From: Salinicoccus carnicancri Crm
GTDB taxonomy: Bacteria; Bacillota; Bacilli; Staphylococcales; Salinicoccaceae
Assembly: GCF_000330705.1 (NCBI RefSeq)
Contig: NZ_ANAM01000001.1
Span: 1 to 64,000 of the forward strand
Direction of reading: 5' to 3'
DNA length: 64,000 nt
A model generated the notes under the pieces. The model worked only from the letters and a program-made list of their open reading frames with translations, did not search any database and had not been told where the DNA came from. Below, piece by piece: positions 26,767-35,755 of this stretch (its first letter is position 1; the number at the start of each line of letters is the position of its first letter). Both the position numbers and the translations under genes were made by a program.

Positions 26767-27528
26767 TTATTTCGCCTCTACCATTTCATTGGTTTTAGCA
26801 TAAAATTTTCTTAAAAATTTTTTGGTTCTTTCATTCTGTGAATTTTCAAAGATTTGTTGTGGTGGACCTTCTTCAACCACTTTGCCTTTTTCCATAAATA
26901 CAACTTTATTCGAGATTTTTCGTGCAAAATCCATCTCGTGAGTAACCAATAAAATTGTTACGCCTGTTTTAGCCACTCTCTCAATAACTTTAAGCACTTC
27001 ATCAACCAACTCAGGATCAAGTGAAGAAGTAGGTTCATCAAAAAGAATTATATCTGGCTCCACTGCCAATGCTCTGGCAATACTCACTCTCTGTTGCTGA
27101 CCTCCAGATAATTTAGAAGGATAATCTTTCTCTTTATCTAACAAACCCACCTTTCCCAATAAATCGATACTTTTGTCGTAGGCTTCTTTTTTTGATTTTT
27201 TCTGTACTGCAATCTGGGCATCCATAACATTTTCTAATACAGTTTTATTTTTGAAAAGATTAAATTGTTGGAAGACCATTGCAGTATTACGTCTGAGCTT
27301 GAGTGTCTCCTTTTTGTTTATATTTTTAAAATCAATATTAATATCACCAATCTGCATCTGCCCTTCATGTGGCTCCACAAGATAATTAATACACTTTAAT
27401 ATGGTGGTCTTACCTGTTCCACTTGGCCCTATAAAAGTAACAACATCCCCTTTGTTCACATTAAGATCTACGCCTTTCAATACTTCTTTCTCCCCAAACG
27501 ATAATTTTAAGTTTTGTATATTTAGCAT
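26767..27528 (-). CDS. Amino acid ABC transporter ATP-binding protein
   Basis: 253 residues with all ABC motifs: Walker A GPSGTGKT, Q-loop VFQQFNLF, signature LSGGQQQRVSIARAL, Walker B IILFDEPTSSLD and H-loop VTHEMDFA. This is the GlnQ/HisP subfamily. It lies directly before the binding-protein gene (19-base gap), in an ATPase-binding protein-permease-permease order. Confidence 0.93.
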   Translation of the reverse strand: MLNIQNLKLSFGEKEVLKGVDLNVNKGDVVTFIGPSGTGKTTILKCINYLVEPHEGQMQIGDINIDFKNINKKETLKLRRNTAMVFQQFNLFKNKTVLENVMDAQIAVQKKSKKEAYDKSIDLLGKVGLLDKEKDYPSKLSGGQQQRVSIARALAVEPDIILFDEPTSSLDPELVDEVLKVIERVAKTGVTILLVTHEMDFARKISNKVVFMEKGKVVEEGPPQQIFENSQNERTKKFLRKFYAKTNEMVEAK

Positions 27529-27605
27529 AAAATCCCTTCCCCTTTATATATAAATACTATTAGGCCACTTACTTTATTTGCTTCGCGTTTTAACAATGTT
27601 ACTTA

Positions 27606-28661
27606 TTAAATTCTTTCGGTAATACCGCCAAAACTAAACAATTCATTAAAGGATATATTATCCAGATTGACTCCTGTGTTTCTATAATCTTCGCCTGAAA
27701 ATAATGAAGATGTATTGATTAATGAATCTGTATAAGGAAGTTTAATATCCGACTTTTTTGCAATCTCAGAAATAGCTACAAGGCCGAAAGGTATATCCTC
27801 TGTAAAATATCTATGCTCCACAGTAGTCGGCCCTGCTCCTGAAGCGAACAAACCAGGTAATGCATCATGTAAGTTCGTATAATTAGTATCATAGAAATTA
27901 TTCAAAATAGTGAGTATATCCTTTGTTTTCACATGGAATAGATCTGCTATTTTCCTTCTTTCTTCATCCAATTTCTCGATATATTTTACCGTTAAGGGCG
28001 AAACACCTTCTGGATAAAACTCAAATGGCTGTGCGCTATCGATTCTACTTCCATTAAATATTGAGATTGGTACATGAACTACGACATTTGAATTATTAAG
28101 AGAAGTTTCAAAAATATTTGTTGAAGTCACCAGATGAGGAAAACGATCTAAAAATTCTGGAGATAATTCAGGTTGCCGATTTTGAGTAACCAGCGTAGAC
28201 ACAAGGACATTATTTTTAATTTTAGGTATTGTTACAGAGCCTTGATCATCTTTCTTACTGATAAATGGCTGTGCACTTGTTTCCGCTATAGTAATATTTT
28301 TATCAGCTACATCTTCTTTCAATATTTGTGCAGCTTCCAATGCTCCCCAATAACCAGGTATAAAAATTATCGATTGATTGTGTTCCAATAATGGCTTCAA
28401 TGCCCTGAGAATAGGTTTATGACCAACCGCCGTCGTTGAGATCACTATATACTCGGCATTTTTCACAACTTTCTCTATTGATGTGCTTACTTCAAAATCA
28501 ACGTGTCCTGAGTATATACCTTTAACTTCTAAACCGTGCTCAGAGATTCTTTTGGCTCTGTTCTGATTTCGAGTAAACAAGCGTACCTGCTCTCCGTTTA
28601 ATGAAAGATAAGCAGAAATTGCCTGACCTGTATTACCTCCACCAATTACTGCATAAGTCAT
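27606..28661 (-). CDS. NAD(P)-dependent octopine/nopaline dehydrogenase-family protein
   Basis: 351 residues. The N-terminus (YAVIGGGNTGQAISAYLSLNG) is a Rossmann dinucleotide-binding motif; the C-terminal half contains the family region with NNSNVVVHVPISIFNG and GAGPTTVEHRYFTED, near the expected catalytic His-Asp. Family members join or split an amino acid and an alpha-keto acid. I take the ATG at 28661 with TAGGGGTG ahead; a longer frame runs upstream into the regulator gene but lacks support. It lies between the regulator and an amino acid importer, which suggests opine use or formation. Confidence 0.85.
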   Translation of the reverse strand: MTYAVIGGGNTGQAISAYLSLNGEQVRLFTRNQNRAKRISEHGLEVKGIYSGHVDFEVSTSIEKVVKNAEYIVISTTAVGHKPILRALKPLLEHNQSIIFIPGYWGALEAAQILKEDVADKNITIAETSAQPFISKKDDQGSVTIPKIKNNVLVSTLVTQNRQPELSPEFLDRFPHLVTSTNIFETSLNNSNVVVHVPISIFNGSRIDSAQPFEFYPEGVSPLTVKYIEKLDEERRKIADLFHVKTKDILTILNNFYDTNYTNLHDALPGLFASGAGPTTVEHRYFTEDIPFGLVAISEIAKKSDIKLPYTDSLINTSSLFSGEDYRNTGVNLDNISFNELFSFGGITERI

Positions 28662-28677
28662 AGAAACACCCCTACGT

Positions 28678-29388
28678 TTATATTTTATCTTCCTTCTTAA
28701 TGATAGCGCTTTCAAATTCTTCAATAGCTTTAACTGCTACTTTCATAGCTGTAATTATATGCTTTTCAATTTCACGTTCAGCGCTCTTTTTATCTCTTTT
28801 AATCATATGTTCTAAAATGTATTCATGTTCTTCAGATGAGACTTTTATATCTTCAAAATGATTATGTGCCAACCTTCTGTATCTATTAATACGATCATTC
28901 AACTGATAAATGATGTTTACAACAGTTGAGTTTTGGCTGATTGAGTAGATAGCGGAGTGAAATTTCCCCCCAAAATTTTCAGAATCAGCATAATCCTCTA
29001 ATCTAGAGGTGATCTTTACCATCTTCGTTAAATAGGTTAAATACTCTATATTTTGGTCGGTGAGGTTATCAATTGCGTCATTTATAAGAATCCCTTCTAG
29101 TTTACTTCTCATTATAAATAACTCTTTAACTTCTTTAGGTGATATAGGGGCGACTCGAAATGTTCCATTAGAGTTTCTAGTTACAAGCTCTTCTACTTCC
29201 AGTCTTTGCAGAGCTTCCCTTAAAGGAGTACGGCTTATTTCAAGTTCCTCACCTAACTTCCCGTTTATGATTGGTTCACCAGGCTTAAGAATACAATTGA
29301 TAATTTTCTCTTTAATTTGCTCATATGCTATATCTTTTGCCGATATCCTGCTTATATGAGTGTCTGTTGATTCATAAATTGTAATCAC
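28678..29388 (-). CDS. GntR-family regulator, FCD subfamily
   Basis: 236 residues: winged helix (about 15-80, ISRTPLREALQRLEVEELV) and an FCD all-helical ligand domain with the metal-binding His/Asp pattern (FHSAIYSISQN..., EHEYILEHMI). FCD regulators respond to organic acids or amino-acid-like effectors. The start is uncertain: a GTG at 29388 overlaps the AGAGGTG, and the FCD family usually starts near here. It heads the operon and has two palindromic boxes at its promoter, so autoregulation is likely. Confidence 0.87.
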   Translation of the reverse strand: MITIYESTDTHISRISAKDIAYEQIKEKIINCILKPGEPIINGKLGEELEISRTPLREALQRLEVEELVTRNSNGTFRVAPISPKEVKELFIMRSKLEGILINDAIDNLTDQNIEYLTYLTKMVKITSRLEDYADSENFGGKFHSAIYSISQNSTVVNIIYQLNDRINRYRRLAHNHFEDIKVSSEEHEYILEHMIKRDKKSAEREIEKHIITAMKVAVKAIEEFESAIIKKEDKI

Positions 29389-29392
29389 CTCT

Positions 29393-29448
29393 TTGTATAC
29401 CTAAATAATTGTATACAAATATTATAACGTATATATTTCAGATTACAA
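29393..29448 (-). promoter_or_regulatory. Promoter and GntR operators of the opine dehydrogenase operon
   Basis: Read leftwards: TTGTAA (29443-29448) and TATAAT (29421-29426), 16 bp apart. Just downstream is TTGTATACAA (29409-29418), a perfect palindrome of the type bound by FCD regulators, and a second imperfect copy TTTGTATACC (29392-29401). Their place at and after the start site suggests repression. Confidence 0.65.
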
Positions 29449-29838
29449 GCAATATTTATAATTTTCAGTTATATTAATAGTCGTAGCGTTTGTTGCAACA
29501 AGTTTGGCAACTCTAATGTTTTTATAATTGAGCCCTTTAATTTTTGTACGAAAAATGTCCTTATAGCATTTTGATGTCACCACTGAAATCGAACTATACG
29601 TACCTACTCATTTCTCTATTAGAGCATTTTTTTATGGTCGTTCAGTCAAAGGAATACTAGTGACATGGTTTGAAATCAGATTAGAAAGTGAGCATGGTAA
29701 GCGGAGTGCTGACAAACAGGAAGAAAGAAATTTGAAAGAGGAAGTAGAATACTTAATAATAATGTACATCTTTGCCAGCGACCAGAAGCTATTTAGGTTT
29801 TCACCCAGTCACATCGACATGAATCCTGTGTATGAAAG
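29449..29838. other. AT-rich gap upstream of the restriction scrap
   Basis: No gene I can support. A 60-codon plus frame from 29660 has unremarkable composition, no known family and no good ribosome site. The region is presumably the decayed left flank of the methylase remnant that follows. Confidence 0.35.
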
Positions 29839-30001
29839 ATGAGCGAAGGAAAATATCTTAAATACAATACAGATGTCGTACTCGATTTTCCACACAAAGA
29901 TTCTGTTTTAGAAGGTGGAATGGGCTAAAGAGGATATAAGATAGAAGGACATTTATTATTATAATGTTATAGCTAAAGAAGACTGGATCGTCAACACAAA
30001 A
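29839..30001 (+). pseudogene. Fragment of a type III restriction-modification methylase (mod)
   Basis: Reading EGKYLKYNTDVVLDFPHKDS and VLEGGM, then after a frameshift AKEDIR-stop-KDIYYYNVIAKED. This matches the segment of type III Mod proteins just before the target-recognition part; the intact mod of this window has the parallel SGKFLEETSDVILDFPYKDT. The fragment is broken by a frameshift and a stop, has no catalytic motifs left, and stops where the IS3-family element begins. Confidence 0.75.
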
Positions 30002-30591
30002 CTAGACCATTTCGTTAAGGTGTTTCCGACGATAAGCGGCCGGCGTAAGATAGCCTAACGTCCCGTGAATGCGGATGCTATTGTACCAGTGGCCATAATC
30101 GAATAAGGCCAGCTCTAATTCCTTAAGGTTCTCGAATGTTTCTCCATAGATGAATTCTGTTTTCAGTACCTTATAGGTCGCTTCGGCAACGGCATTGTCA
30201 TAAGGGCATCCTTTTTCACTCAGGGAACGATCAATATCAAAGGTTTCAAGTCGCTCTTCGATGGCCTGGTTTTTAAACTCGTTTCCTCTGTCGGTATGAA
30301 AGAGTTGAACGTCACGCAAGTCACCCTGAATCGAAGCGAACGCCTTCTGGACAAGAGCTGCATCTTTTTTGGCACCGGCACTGTACCCGATGGTTTCACG
30401 ATTATACAAATCGAGAATGGCACAGATATAGTTCCATTGGGTACCTACGCGTACATACGTCAAATCGCTGACGACAACCTTGCGCCCTTCTGTTTGAAGC
30501 GCATGCTTGATTTTACGGGTTCCGAAATTCTTCCTGCTTCGGTGAAAGATATCTACAATCCGGGCTGTCAGCTCATCTTCTTCGGATGTAT
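30002..30591 (-). pseudogene. IS3-family transposase OrfB, internally deleted
   Basis: The frame with EDELTARIVDIFHRSRKNFGT joins directly at EGRKVVVSDLTYVRVG, skipping the stretch that normally lies between. The rest keeps the rve-core features: FHTDRGNEFKN and CPYDNAVAEATYKVLKTE, with the second Asp and Glu of the DDE triad, and a C-terminal YNSIRIHGTLGY. Without a start codon it is not an intact gene. The stop codon lies inside the left inverted repeat. Confidence 0.75.
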
Positions 30592-30605
30592 CTTTTCATT
30601 TTGCT

Positions 30606-30953
30606 TCATAATAATACGTGCTCTTCGGGGGCTGATACCGAATAGTTGTGACGGTTGTTCCGGATCACATCTACTTTCGTTCCATGGTCACCGCCACTTG
30701 CTTTAAAATGTCGTTCTCCATATTGAGACGTTGTCTCTTTACGAAGCTTGATCAATTCCTTCTCTTCCGGCGAGCGGTTATCTGCTTCCTTGAACGAAAC
30801 GGAATCATGATACTGACTGACCCACCTGTCGAAAGAGGAAGACGTCAGCCCATACTCTCGGATGATTTCCTGTCTTGGCTTGCCGCCTTCGTAAAGCTGA
30901 ACGATCTGCTTCTTGAATTCAGAGGTGAAGCTACGACGGTTTCGCTTGGTCAT
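30606..30953 (-). pseudogene. IS3-family transposase OrfA, altered C-terminus
   Basis: The ATG at 30953 opens RRSFTSEFKKQIVQLYEGGK, a typical helix-turn-helix of IS3 OrfA, and continues through the leucine-zipper-like KELIKLRKE. After that the frame diverges into sequence (RNNRHNYSVSA) normally belonging to OrfB, so a deletion or frameshift has fused and broken the two frames. Confidence 0.75.
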
Positions 30954-31186
30954 GGTTTGGCACTCCTCGGCGTTCGATTTTCGTAAAGTGTAACGGACCT
31001 TAACGAAACTGTCCAACCAAGTGTAGCCTATCTATAATAAAACTTGGTATCTTAAGTACTTTAGTGTTTAAATTAGATTATAACTAAACAATTAAGACTC
31101 AAAATTGATCCTGAATATCTTACTATATCCTTATGGATATTCATCTAAGTAGTAAACTAAATATGTAGTAATAGGAAGGTGTAAAT

Positions 31187-33142
31187 ATGAAATTAGCAAA
31201 GCAAAGAGAGTGGGAGTTAAGAGTTTTAGCATCACCAAGGATACCTAGAGGAGACAGTGGATATACACATACTTTAAGAATTATATTAAATCACGTACTA
31301 AATGGAACTCCAACCAATGAAAAGATTGTTGTACCAGGAAGTAAGACGAATAATAACTTAGAAGAACTTCTAATTAGAATTAGGCCATTAGGGATAGTAA
31401 AAAAACTTAATAGTAAATGGGAAGTTTCTGAAGAGATAAAAGAATGGGTAATAAATAATGATAATGTATTTTTGACTAGTATAATTAATGGTAATTTAAA
31501 ATTTTTCGTTGAAATTCTAGATTTCTGTAATGGAATAGAAAGAACTTTGCAAGATATAATAGAATATGCAAAAAATGAATATGATTTAGAATGGAAAGGA
31601 AAGAGTCAATTTCTTGATAGAATTAAATGGTTAAGGGATATAGGTTCCATTGAATACATAGATCATAAACATTGCTATAAAACAAATGGAAGAGGAAAAG
31701 AAATTTTAAAATTGGTCCCTGTCATTAAAGTAAATTATGATAATGAAGTTAATCGTCAATTAAACATTAATTTATCTGACATGGCATTAGATAGTATAGT
31801 TCATAGTCAAGAACTATTAGTTCAAAGGAAAGTGAGTACAGGATATATCCCAGGTGGACTCAATGATTTATTTAATACAATCTTTGAATGTTTAGAATTT
31901 ATTAATAAAAATAATGAAGAGAGAGTAATATATAAGTATTATGAAAGTTCTTATGGAATAAAGTCTACCTCAACTCGAAGTTTCTTGCACCATTTAATGA
32001 ATTTAAAACTTATTGAACGTGTCTCATTATCTTCCTATGAAGTAACTAATCAAGGTATCTTATTATTAGAATCAAAAAATATACTTGATTTGGTTGTTTT
32101 TTATAATAATAGTTATAAATTTATACTCGAGTTATTAGAAGAGCTAAAAGAACCAAAAACAAGGAAACAATTGACCGAAATAGCTTCTTTATCATATGAG
32201 ATTCAATCAAATATATCTATTAATATTAGTCATAGACTTCACCTTCTAGAGAAAGCTGGTTTAATTTACTTTTATAAAAACAATTATCATCTTACAGAAG
32301 GTGCTGAAAAATTTATTACCCATTTTGAATTAGAGCTACCATCTATAATTGGAAATCGGAAAAATGAGAAAGAAAAAAGCGAACATTTTACTTTGTTGAA
32401 TGATCTTAATAAAACATCCAGAGATTCAATGAACCCTACCAACTTTGAAAAAGCTATTAGAAATATATTTTTAGAAATGGGATTTGATTCAAAGTTGATT
32501 GGGGGGGCTGGAAATACTGATGTATTATTAAAGTCACCTGGATCAGCACAATATTCTTATACAGTTTGTGTGGATGCAAAATCAACTTATAGTGGGGCGG
32601 TAACAGATAGTATGGTTGATTTTGATACTTTAAAAGAACATAAAAGAAAACACAATGCAGACTACATAGTTATAATTGCAAATACATTTAATTCAGAAAG
32701 TAGATTAACTAAAAGAGCAATTGAACATAATGTTGCTTTACTAGATATTGAATTATTGTCTGAACTATATAAAAAGCATATGGAAATTCCACTTTCATTT
32801 GAAGAATATATAAATATTTTTAATCAACCAGGTGTGGTAGATATTAAAGTTCTAGATAATAAGAGAAATGAAATGATTGGTATTGCCAATTTAATGTTAT
32901 CGATAATGGATGCATTTATTAATAATAAGGATGAGTTGCTCACATCAAGGGATCTATATTGGATAATAAATGTTAATAAAGAAAATGTATCAAAATTTAG
33001 TAAATTAGAGATTGAAGATATGCTATTATTTTTATCTTCTCCATTTATTGCATGTATAGAAAAAAAGAAAGAAGGATACAGAGCCCTAGGTTCTTCCCAA
33101 GATTTAAAGCAAAAATTTAATTTCTTTATGAAAAATCTTTAA
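31187..33142 (+). CDS. FokI-like restriction endonuclease: N-terminal winged helices plus C-terminal PD-(D/E)XK nuclease
   Basis: 651 residues, AT-rich, no frame damage. The N-terminal 400 residues contain about four winged-helix-like units, each ending in a T/S-x2-G or similar wing (KTNGRGKEIL, EVTNQGILLL, HLTEGAEKFI). One segment (FLDRIKWLRDIGSIEYID) resembles the FokI recognition domain as I recall it. The nuclease domain (about 420-540) has GGAGNTDVLL with Asp445 and VDAKS with Asp463 and Lys465, then a FokI-like LLDIELLSELY strand. About 110 residues follow the nuclease domain, unlike FokI. No methylase gene adjoins it. Function inferred: sequence-specific or modification-dependent DNA cleavage. 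Confidence 0.75.
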   Translation: MKLAKQREWELRVLASPRIPRGDSGYTHTLRIILNHVLNGTPTNEKIVVPGSKTNNNLEELLIRIRPLGIVKKLNSKWEVSEEIKEWVINNDNVFLTSIINGNLKFFVEILDFCNGIERTLQDIIEYAKNEYDLEWKGKSQFLDRIKWLRDIGSIEYIDHKHCYKTNGRGKEILKLVPVIKVNYDNEVNRQLNINLSDMALDSIVHSQELLVQRKVSTGYIPGGLNDLFNTIFECLEFINKNNEERVIYKYYESSYGIKSTSTRSFLHHLMNLKLIERVSLSSYEVTNQGILLLESKNILDLVVFYNNSYKFILELLEELKEPKTRKQLTEIASLSYEIQSNISINISHRLHLLEKAGLIYFYKNNYHLTEGAEKFITHFELELPSIIGNRKNEKEKSEHFTLLNDLNKTSRDSMNPTNFEKAIRNIFLEMGFDSKLIGGAGNTDVLLKSPGSAQYSYTVCVDAKSTYSGAVTDSMVDFDTLKEHKRKHNADYIVIIANTFNSESRLTKRAIEHNVALLDIELLSELYKKHMEIPLSFEEYINIFNQPGVVDIKVLDNKRNEMIGIANLMLSIMDAFINNKDELLTSRDLYWIINVNKENVSKFSKLEIEDMLLFLSSPFIACIEKKKEGYRALGSSQDLKQKFNFFMKNL

Positions 33143-33159
33143 TTTTTATACTGCTTCGT

Positions 33160-34213
33160 TTGTCAAAATAAGCTAGACAGCCTGCCTACATCCATGTAAC
33201 TCATAAATGCTTCCAGCGGTGTCTGGTAGTTCAAAGACTTTCTGGGTATGTGGTTTCTCTTGGAGGCTACTGAAGCAACCTTCCTCTGATCCACTGTGTT
33301 GAAATCCATATGCTTGGGCAGGCCGTCTTTCCGAAGCAGTCCATTGGAATGTTCATTCAATCCTCTTTGGGAAGGCGTGCCCGGGTCGGCAAAGTAAATA
33401 TCAATATCATTTCGGTTGCTCATTGACTGCCAATTTGAGAATTCCTTACCACAGTCGAAAGTAATGGATTTGAACACATTTCTGGGAATCTGATGGAACC
33501 ATGCGTTGATGACTGTTTCAATATCCTTTGCAGTCCGGCCCTCGGGCTTGAGGGTAATGATCACTTTCGACAGCCGTTCTACAAGTGTCACAACGGCACT
33601 TTTATGATGGATGCCGACAATGGTATCGCCTTCCAGATGTCCAAATGCTTCTTTGAATGCTGGGTAGTCCGTCTTTCTGTCAGAGAGTTTCCGTCTGAAA
33701 GCCTGTCTCCCACGGCGTTCCTTATGGCCGTTGGGTTTTCGCTTTCCTTTCATCGGCAAGGTGGAAACATCAAAGTCTTTGCGCTTGAACATGCGGTACA
33801 ATGTGCGGCTGGAGCAGTTGATCGGCTGTTCACGGCGACCGACAATCACATCCGGCGTCCATCCTTGCGCGACCTTTTCTGCCACATATGCGCGTTGATC
33901 ATTCGACAGCACCGTCTGTTTTCGACCGCAACGCTGCTTGTTTGCCTTGTAGCGCTTATAGAAATCCAATGCGGTGTGACCGTCTTTCAGGAAAGTGACC
34001 ACATTGTGGACGGTCTGACGTGCTCGGCCAATCTGTTCTGAAATCTTTGATACAGAGGCATTCTGATGGAAATAAGATTCTATAATTACAAGTTCATCCG
34101 TGCTAAGATGGGTGTAGGTCATTCGTGATCACTCCTATGATTTCTTTGGTCGGAAATACATTTTGAGTGTATCACGAGTGGCTTTCTTTATGTGTCTAGC
34201 TTAATTTTACAAT
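33160..34213 (-). mobile_element. IS30-family insertion sequence
   Basis: Bounded by inverted repeats TTTGTCAAAATAAGCTAGACA (from about 33160) and TGTCTAGCTTAATTTTACAA (34193-34212), differing at a few positions. It carries one full-length transposase gene. Its right end abuts a truncated IS21 gene and its left end lies 18 bp after the FokI-like gene, so a deletion has removed the sequence that once continued the IS21 element. Confidence 0.9.
33163..34122 (-). CDS. IS30-family transposase
   Basis: 319 residues, complete. N-terminal helix-turn-helix (VSKISEQIGRARQTVHNVV), the IS30-type middle region with WTPDVIVGRR, and a DDE core: HLEGDTIVG, SITFDCGKEFSNW and GLNEHSNGLLR (final Glu). The stop codon lies inside the terminal repeat. 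It looks functional. Confidence 0.93.
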   Translation of the reverse strand: MTYTHLSTDELVIIESYFHQNASVSKISEQIGRARQTVHNVVTFLKDGHTALDFYKRYKANKQRCGRKQTVLSNDQRAYVAEKVAQGWTPDVIVGRREQPINCSSRTLYRMFKRKDFDVSTLPMKGKRKPNGHKERRGRQAFRRKLSDRKTDYPAFKEAFGHLEGDTIVGIHHKSAVVTLVERLSKVIITLKPEGRTAKDIETVINAWFHQIPRNVFKSITFDCGKEFSNWQSMSNRNDIDIYFADPGTPSQRGLNEHSNGLLRKDGLPKHMDFNTVDQRKVASVASKRNHIPRKSLNYQTPLEAFMSYMDVGRLSSLF

Positions 34214-35024
34214 CGGCGTTTCTCAATCCCATAATAATCTGTCGGCTGACATAGCCCACATTGCCTTCAACACTGGCCTTATCTTTCGGCTTTACTGTAC
34301 GGGTGGGCACAATGACGGTTTGATAATAATCCGCGAGTTCTCGATATGCTTCGTTGAGTACAGGCTCGGCATGTATGGCCTTGGTGACGCCCGTTTTCAA
34401 ATTATCCGGCACTAGCACCTCAGGCACACTCTTAAAATACTCAAAGGCATGAATATGCCCCAATCCCCAACTCTTTGCGGTCATATCTAAAAACCCCTCG
34501 ACATAACTGTACTGACTGAATGGCAGAGATGCCACAAAGACATATACAGTGATCGCCTCGCCAGACATTCGGTCTTTCAAATGCAATGTCTCTCCGGCCC
34601 AATCCACTTCCAACAGTTCTCCAGGTTTGCGCTTGATGGGCAGGGTCAACCGATGCGTTCTGGCATAGTCATTGTAGTGCTGACAATAGGTCCGGTATGA
34701 ATAGGCCAAACGCTGTTCATCGGCCGCCCGCATCTCGTATTCTTTGTGCAGCAGCCGTAGGGTCATATGCTTCTTTTTTAATTCCGCATGCACATAGCGC
34801 CAGTCTTCTTCAACGAAGCCCCGTCCTCTGGGTGTCTGAGACGGAAACAGCTGAGATTTTAACCACGCATTTGTCATTTCATCTGTCAGTACTGTAATCT
34901 CCTTTTCTTTCGCCCGGTTAATCACTTTACTGACTGTCTGTCTTGAACTTCCAATCGATGCACTGATGGTTCGTTGGCTCATCCCTTGCTTATAGAGTTC
35001 TAGTATTTTTCGATATTGAATCAC
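34188..35024 (-). pseudogene. IS21-family istA, 3' truncated by IS30
   Basis: The frame begins at GTG 35024 after CAGGAGG and shows an IstA helix-turn-helix (YKQGMSQRTISASIGSSRQT) and the first parts of the DDE core (LEVDWAGETLHL, VPDNLKTGV). At 34213 it runs into the IS30 end and stops 9 codons later. The C-terminal third of IstA and the whole istB partner are missing. This is a different IS21 type from the next one. Confidence 0.85.
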
Positions 35025-35197
35025 ATCAAAAAACCTCCTGTGTACTAATGTCACACCATAGGTGTGCGCCATTAGTATACAGGAGGCACTGATATATTTT
35101 TCATAGTGGCACCAGATTGCTGCAATGAGTGGCTCAATTCAATGCACTCCGTGGCTCAAAAGTCTGCATGGCCGGCTCAAATGGAATGCAATATTCA
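34214..35197 (-). mobile_element. Truncated IS21-family element B
   Basis: Its outer end is at 35197, where TGAATATTGC begins exactly within the istB gene of element A. Three TTGAGCC boxes (35131-35137, 35153-35159, 35174-35180, spaced 21-22 bp) are the multiple terminal repeats expected at an IS21-family end. Only this end and part of istA survive. Confidence 0.8.
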
Positions 35198-35755
35198 CTG
35201 AAAGAATAGCTGTGCATCCTGCGGTTCATAAGCCATATACATGATGTCATCGATGATGATTAAATCCGAGGCGGCCATACGTTTATATCGGGTTCTGGAC
35301 TTGCTGATATACTCCCGTGTTTTCAGTATGTACACCAGGTGGTCCATCGGGACAAACGAGACCTGGTAGCCCTGGTTCACAGCGAGAATGCCGAGACCCG
35401 TCGAGAGGTGGGTTTTACCCACGCCCGAGGGTCCCATCATAATTAATGCAAAATGCTCTTCCACCCAGGACAGCTCCTTTAATACATTCAGTTGCTTCTC
35501 TCCAATCGCCGACTGTTCTGCCAATCTAAATTTATCCAAGGTCAAATATTGCGGGAATTCCGCCCATTTCATCAATTTGGCCCGATTCTTTTCTTCTCGA
35601 CAGCCGAGTTCATGACCCAGGATCTGGTCCATCAACTCATAGTAGGTCCAATTCTGTGATTCCGCCTTCCGAAGCATGTTCGGCAATTCCTTTGCGGTTT
35701 CTGCCAGCCGGAGGCTCCGGAATTTTTGTTGTAAGTCATGATAAGTGTTTGTCAT
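35195..35755 (-). pseudogene. IS21-family istB of element A, 3' truncated
   Basis: 186 codons of the AAA+ helper ATPase of IS21 transposition: Walker A GPSGVGKTH, Walker B LIIIDDIMYM. Normal IstB proteins have about 250 residues; here the frame breaks after DAQLFFQ where element B is inserted. It overlaps nothing and starts one base after istA, as usual for coupled istAB. Confidence 0.88.

Larger units (their letters stand above)
30002..31017 (-). mobile_element. Defective IS3-family (IS150-like) insertion sequence
   Basis: About 1.0 kb with terminal inverted repeats sharing TTTCGTTAAGGT (left TAGACCATTTCGTTAAGGT from 30003, right TGGACAGTTTCGTTAAGGT ending at 31016). It encodes an OrfA-like piece and an OrfB-like piece on the minus strand. 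Internal deletions and frame changes remove about 45 codons ahead of the catalytic core and disrupt the OrfA end, so it should not move by itself. Confidence 0.8.

Noticed and set aside
27601-28724. Longer start for the opine-type dehydrogenase at 28724
   Set aside because: It would add 21 basic residues overlapping the regulator gene; a good ribosome site precedes the ATG at 28661 and the Rossmann motif starts there.
29660-29842. 60-codon plus-strand frame before the mod fragment
   Set aside because: No recognised family, no good ribosome site, and it runs into a decayed gene. Not enough to call a gene.
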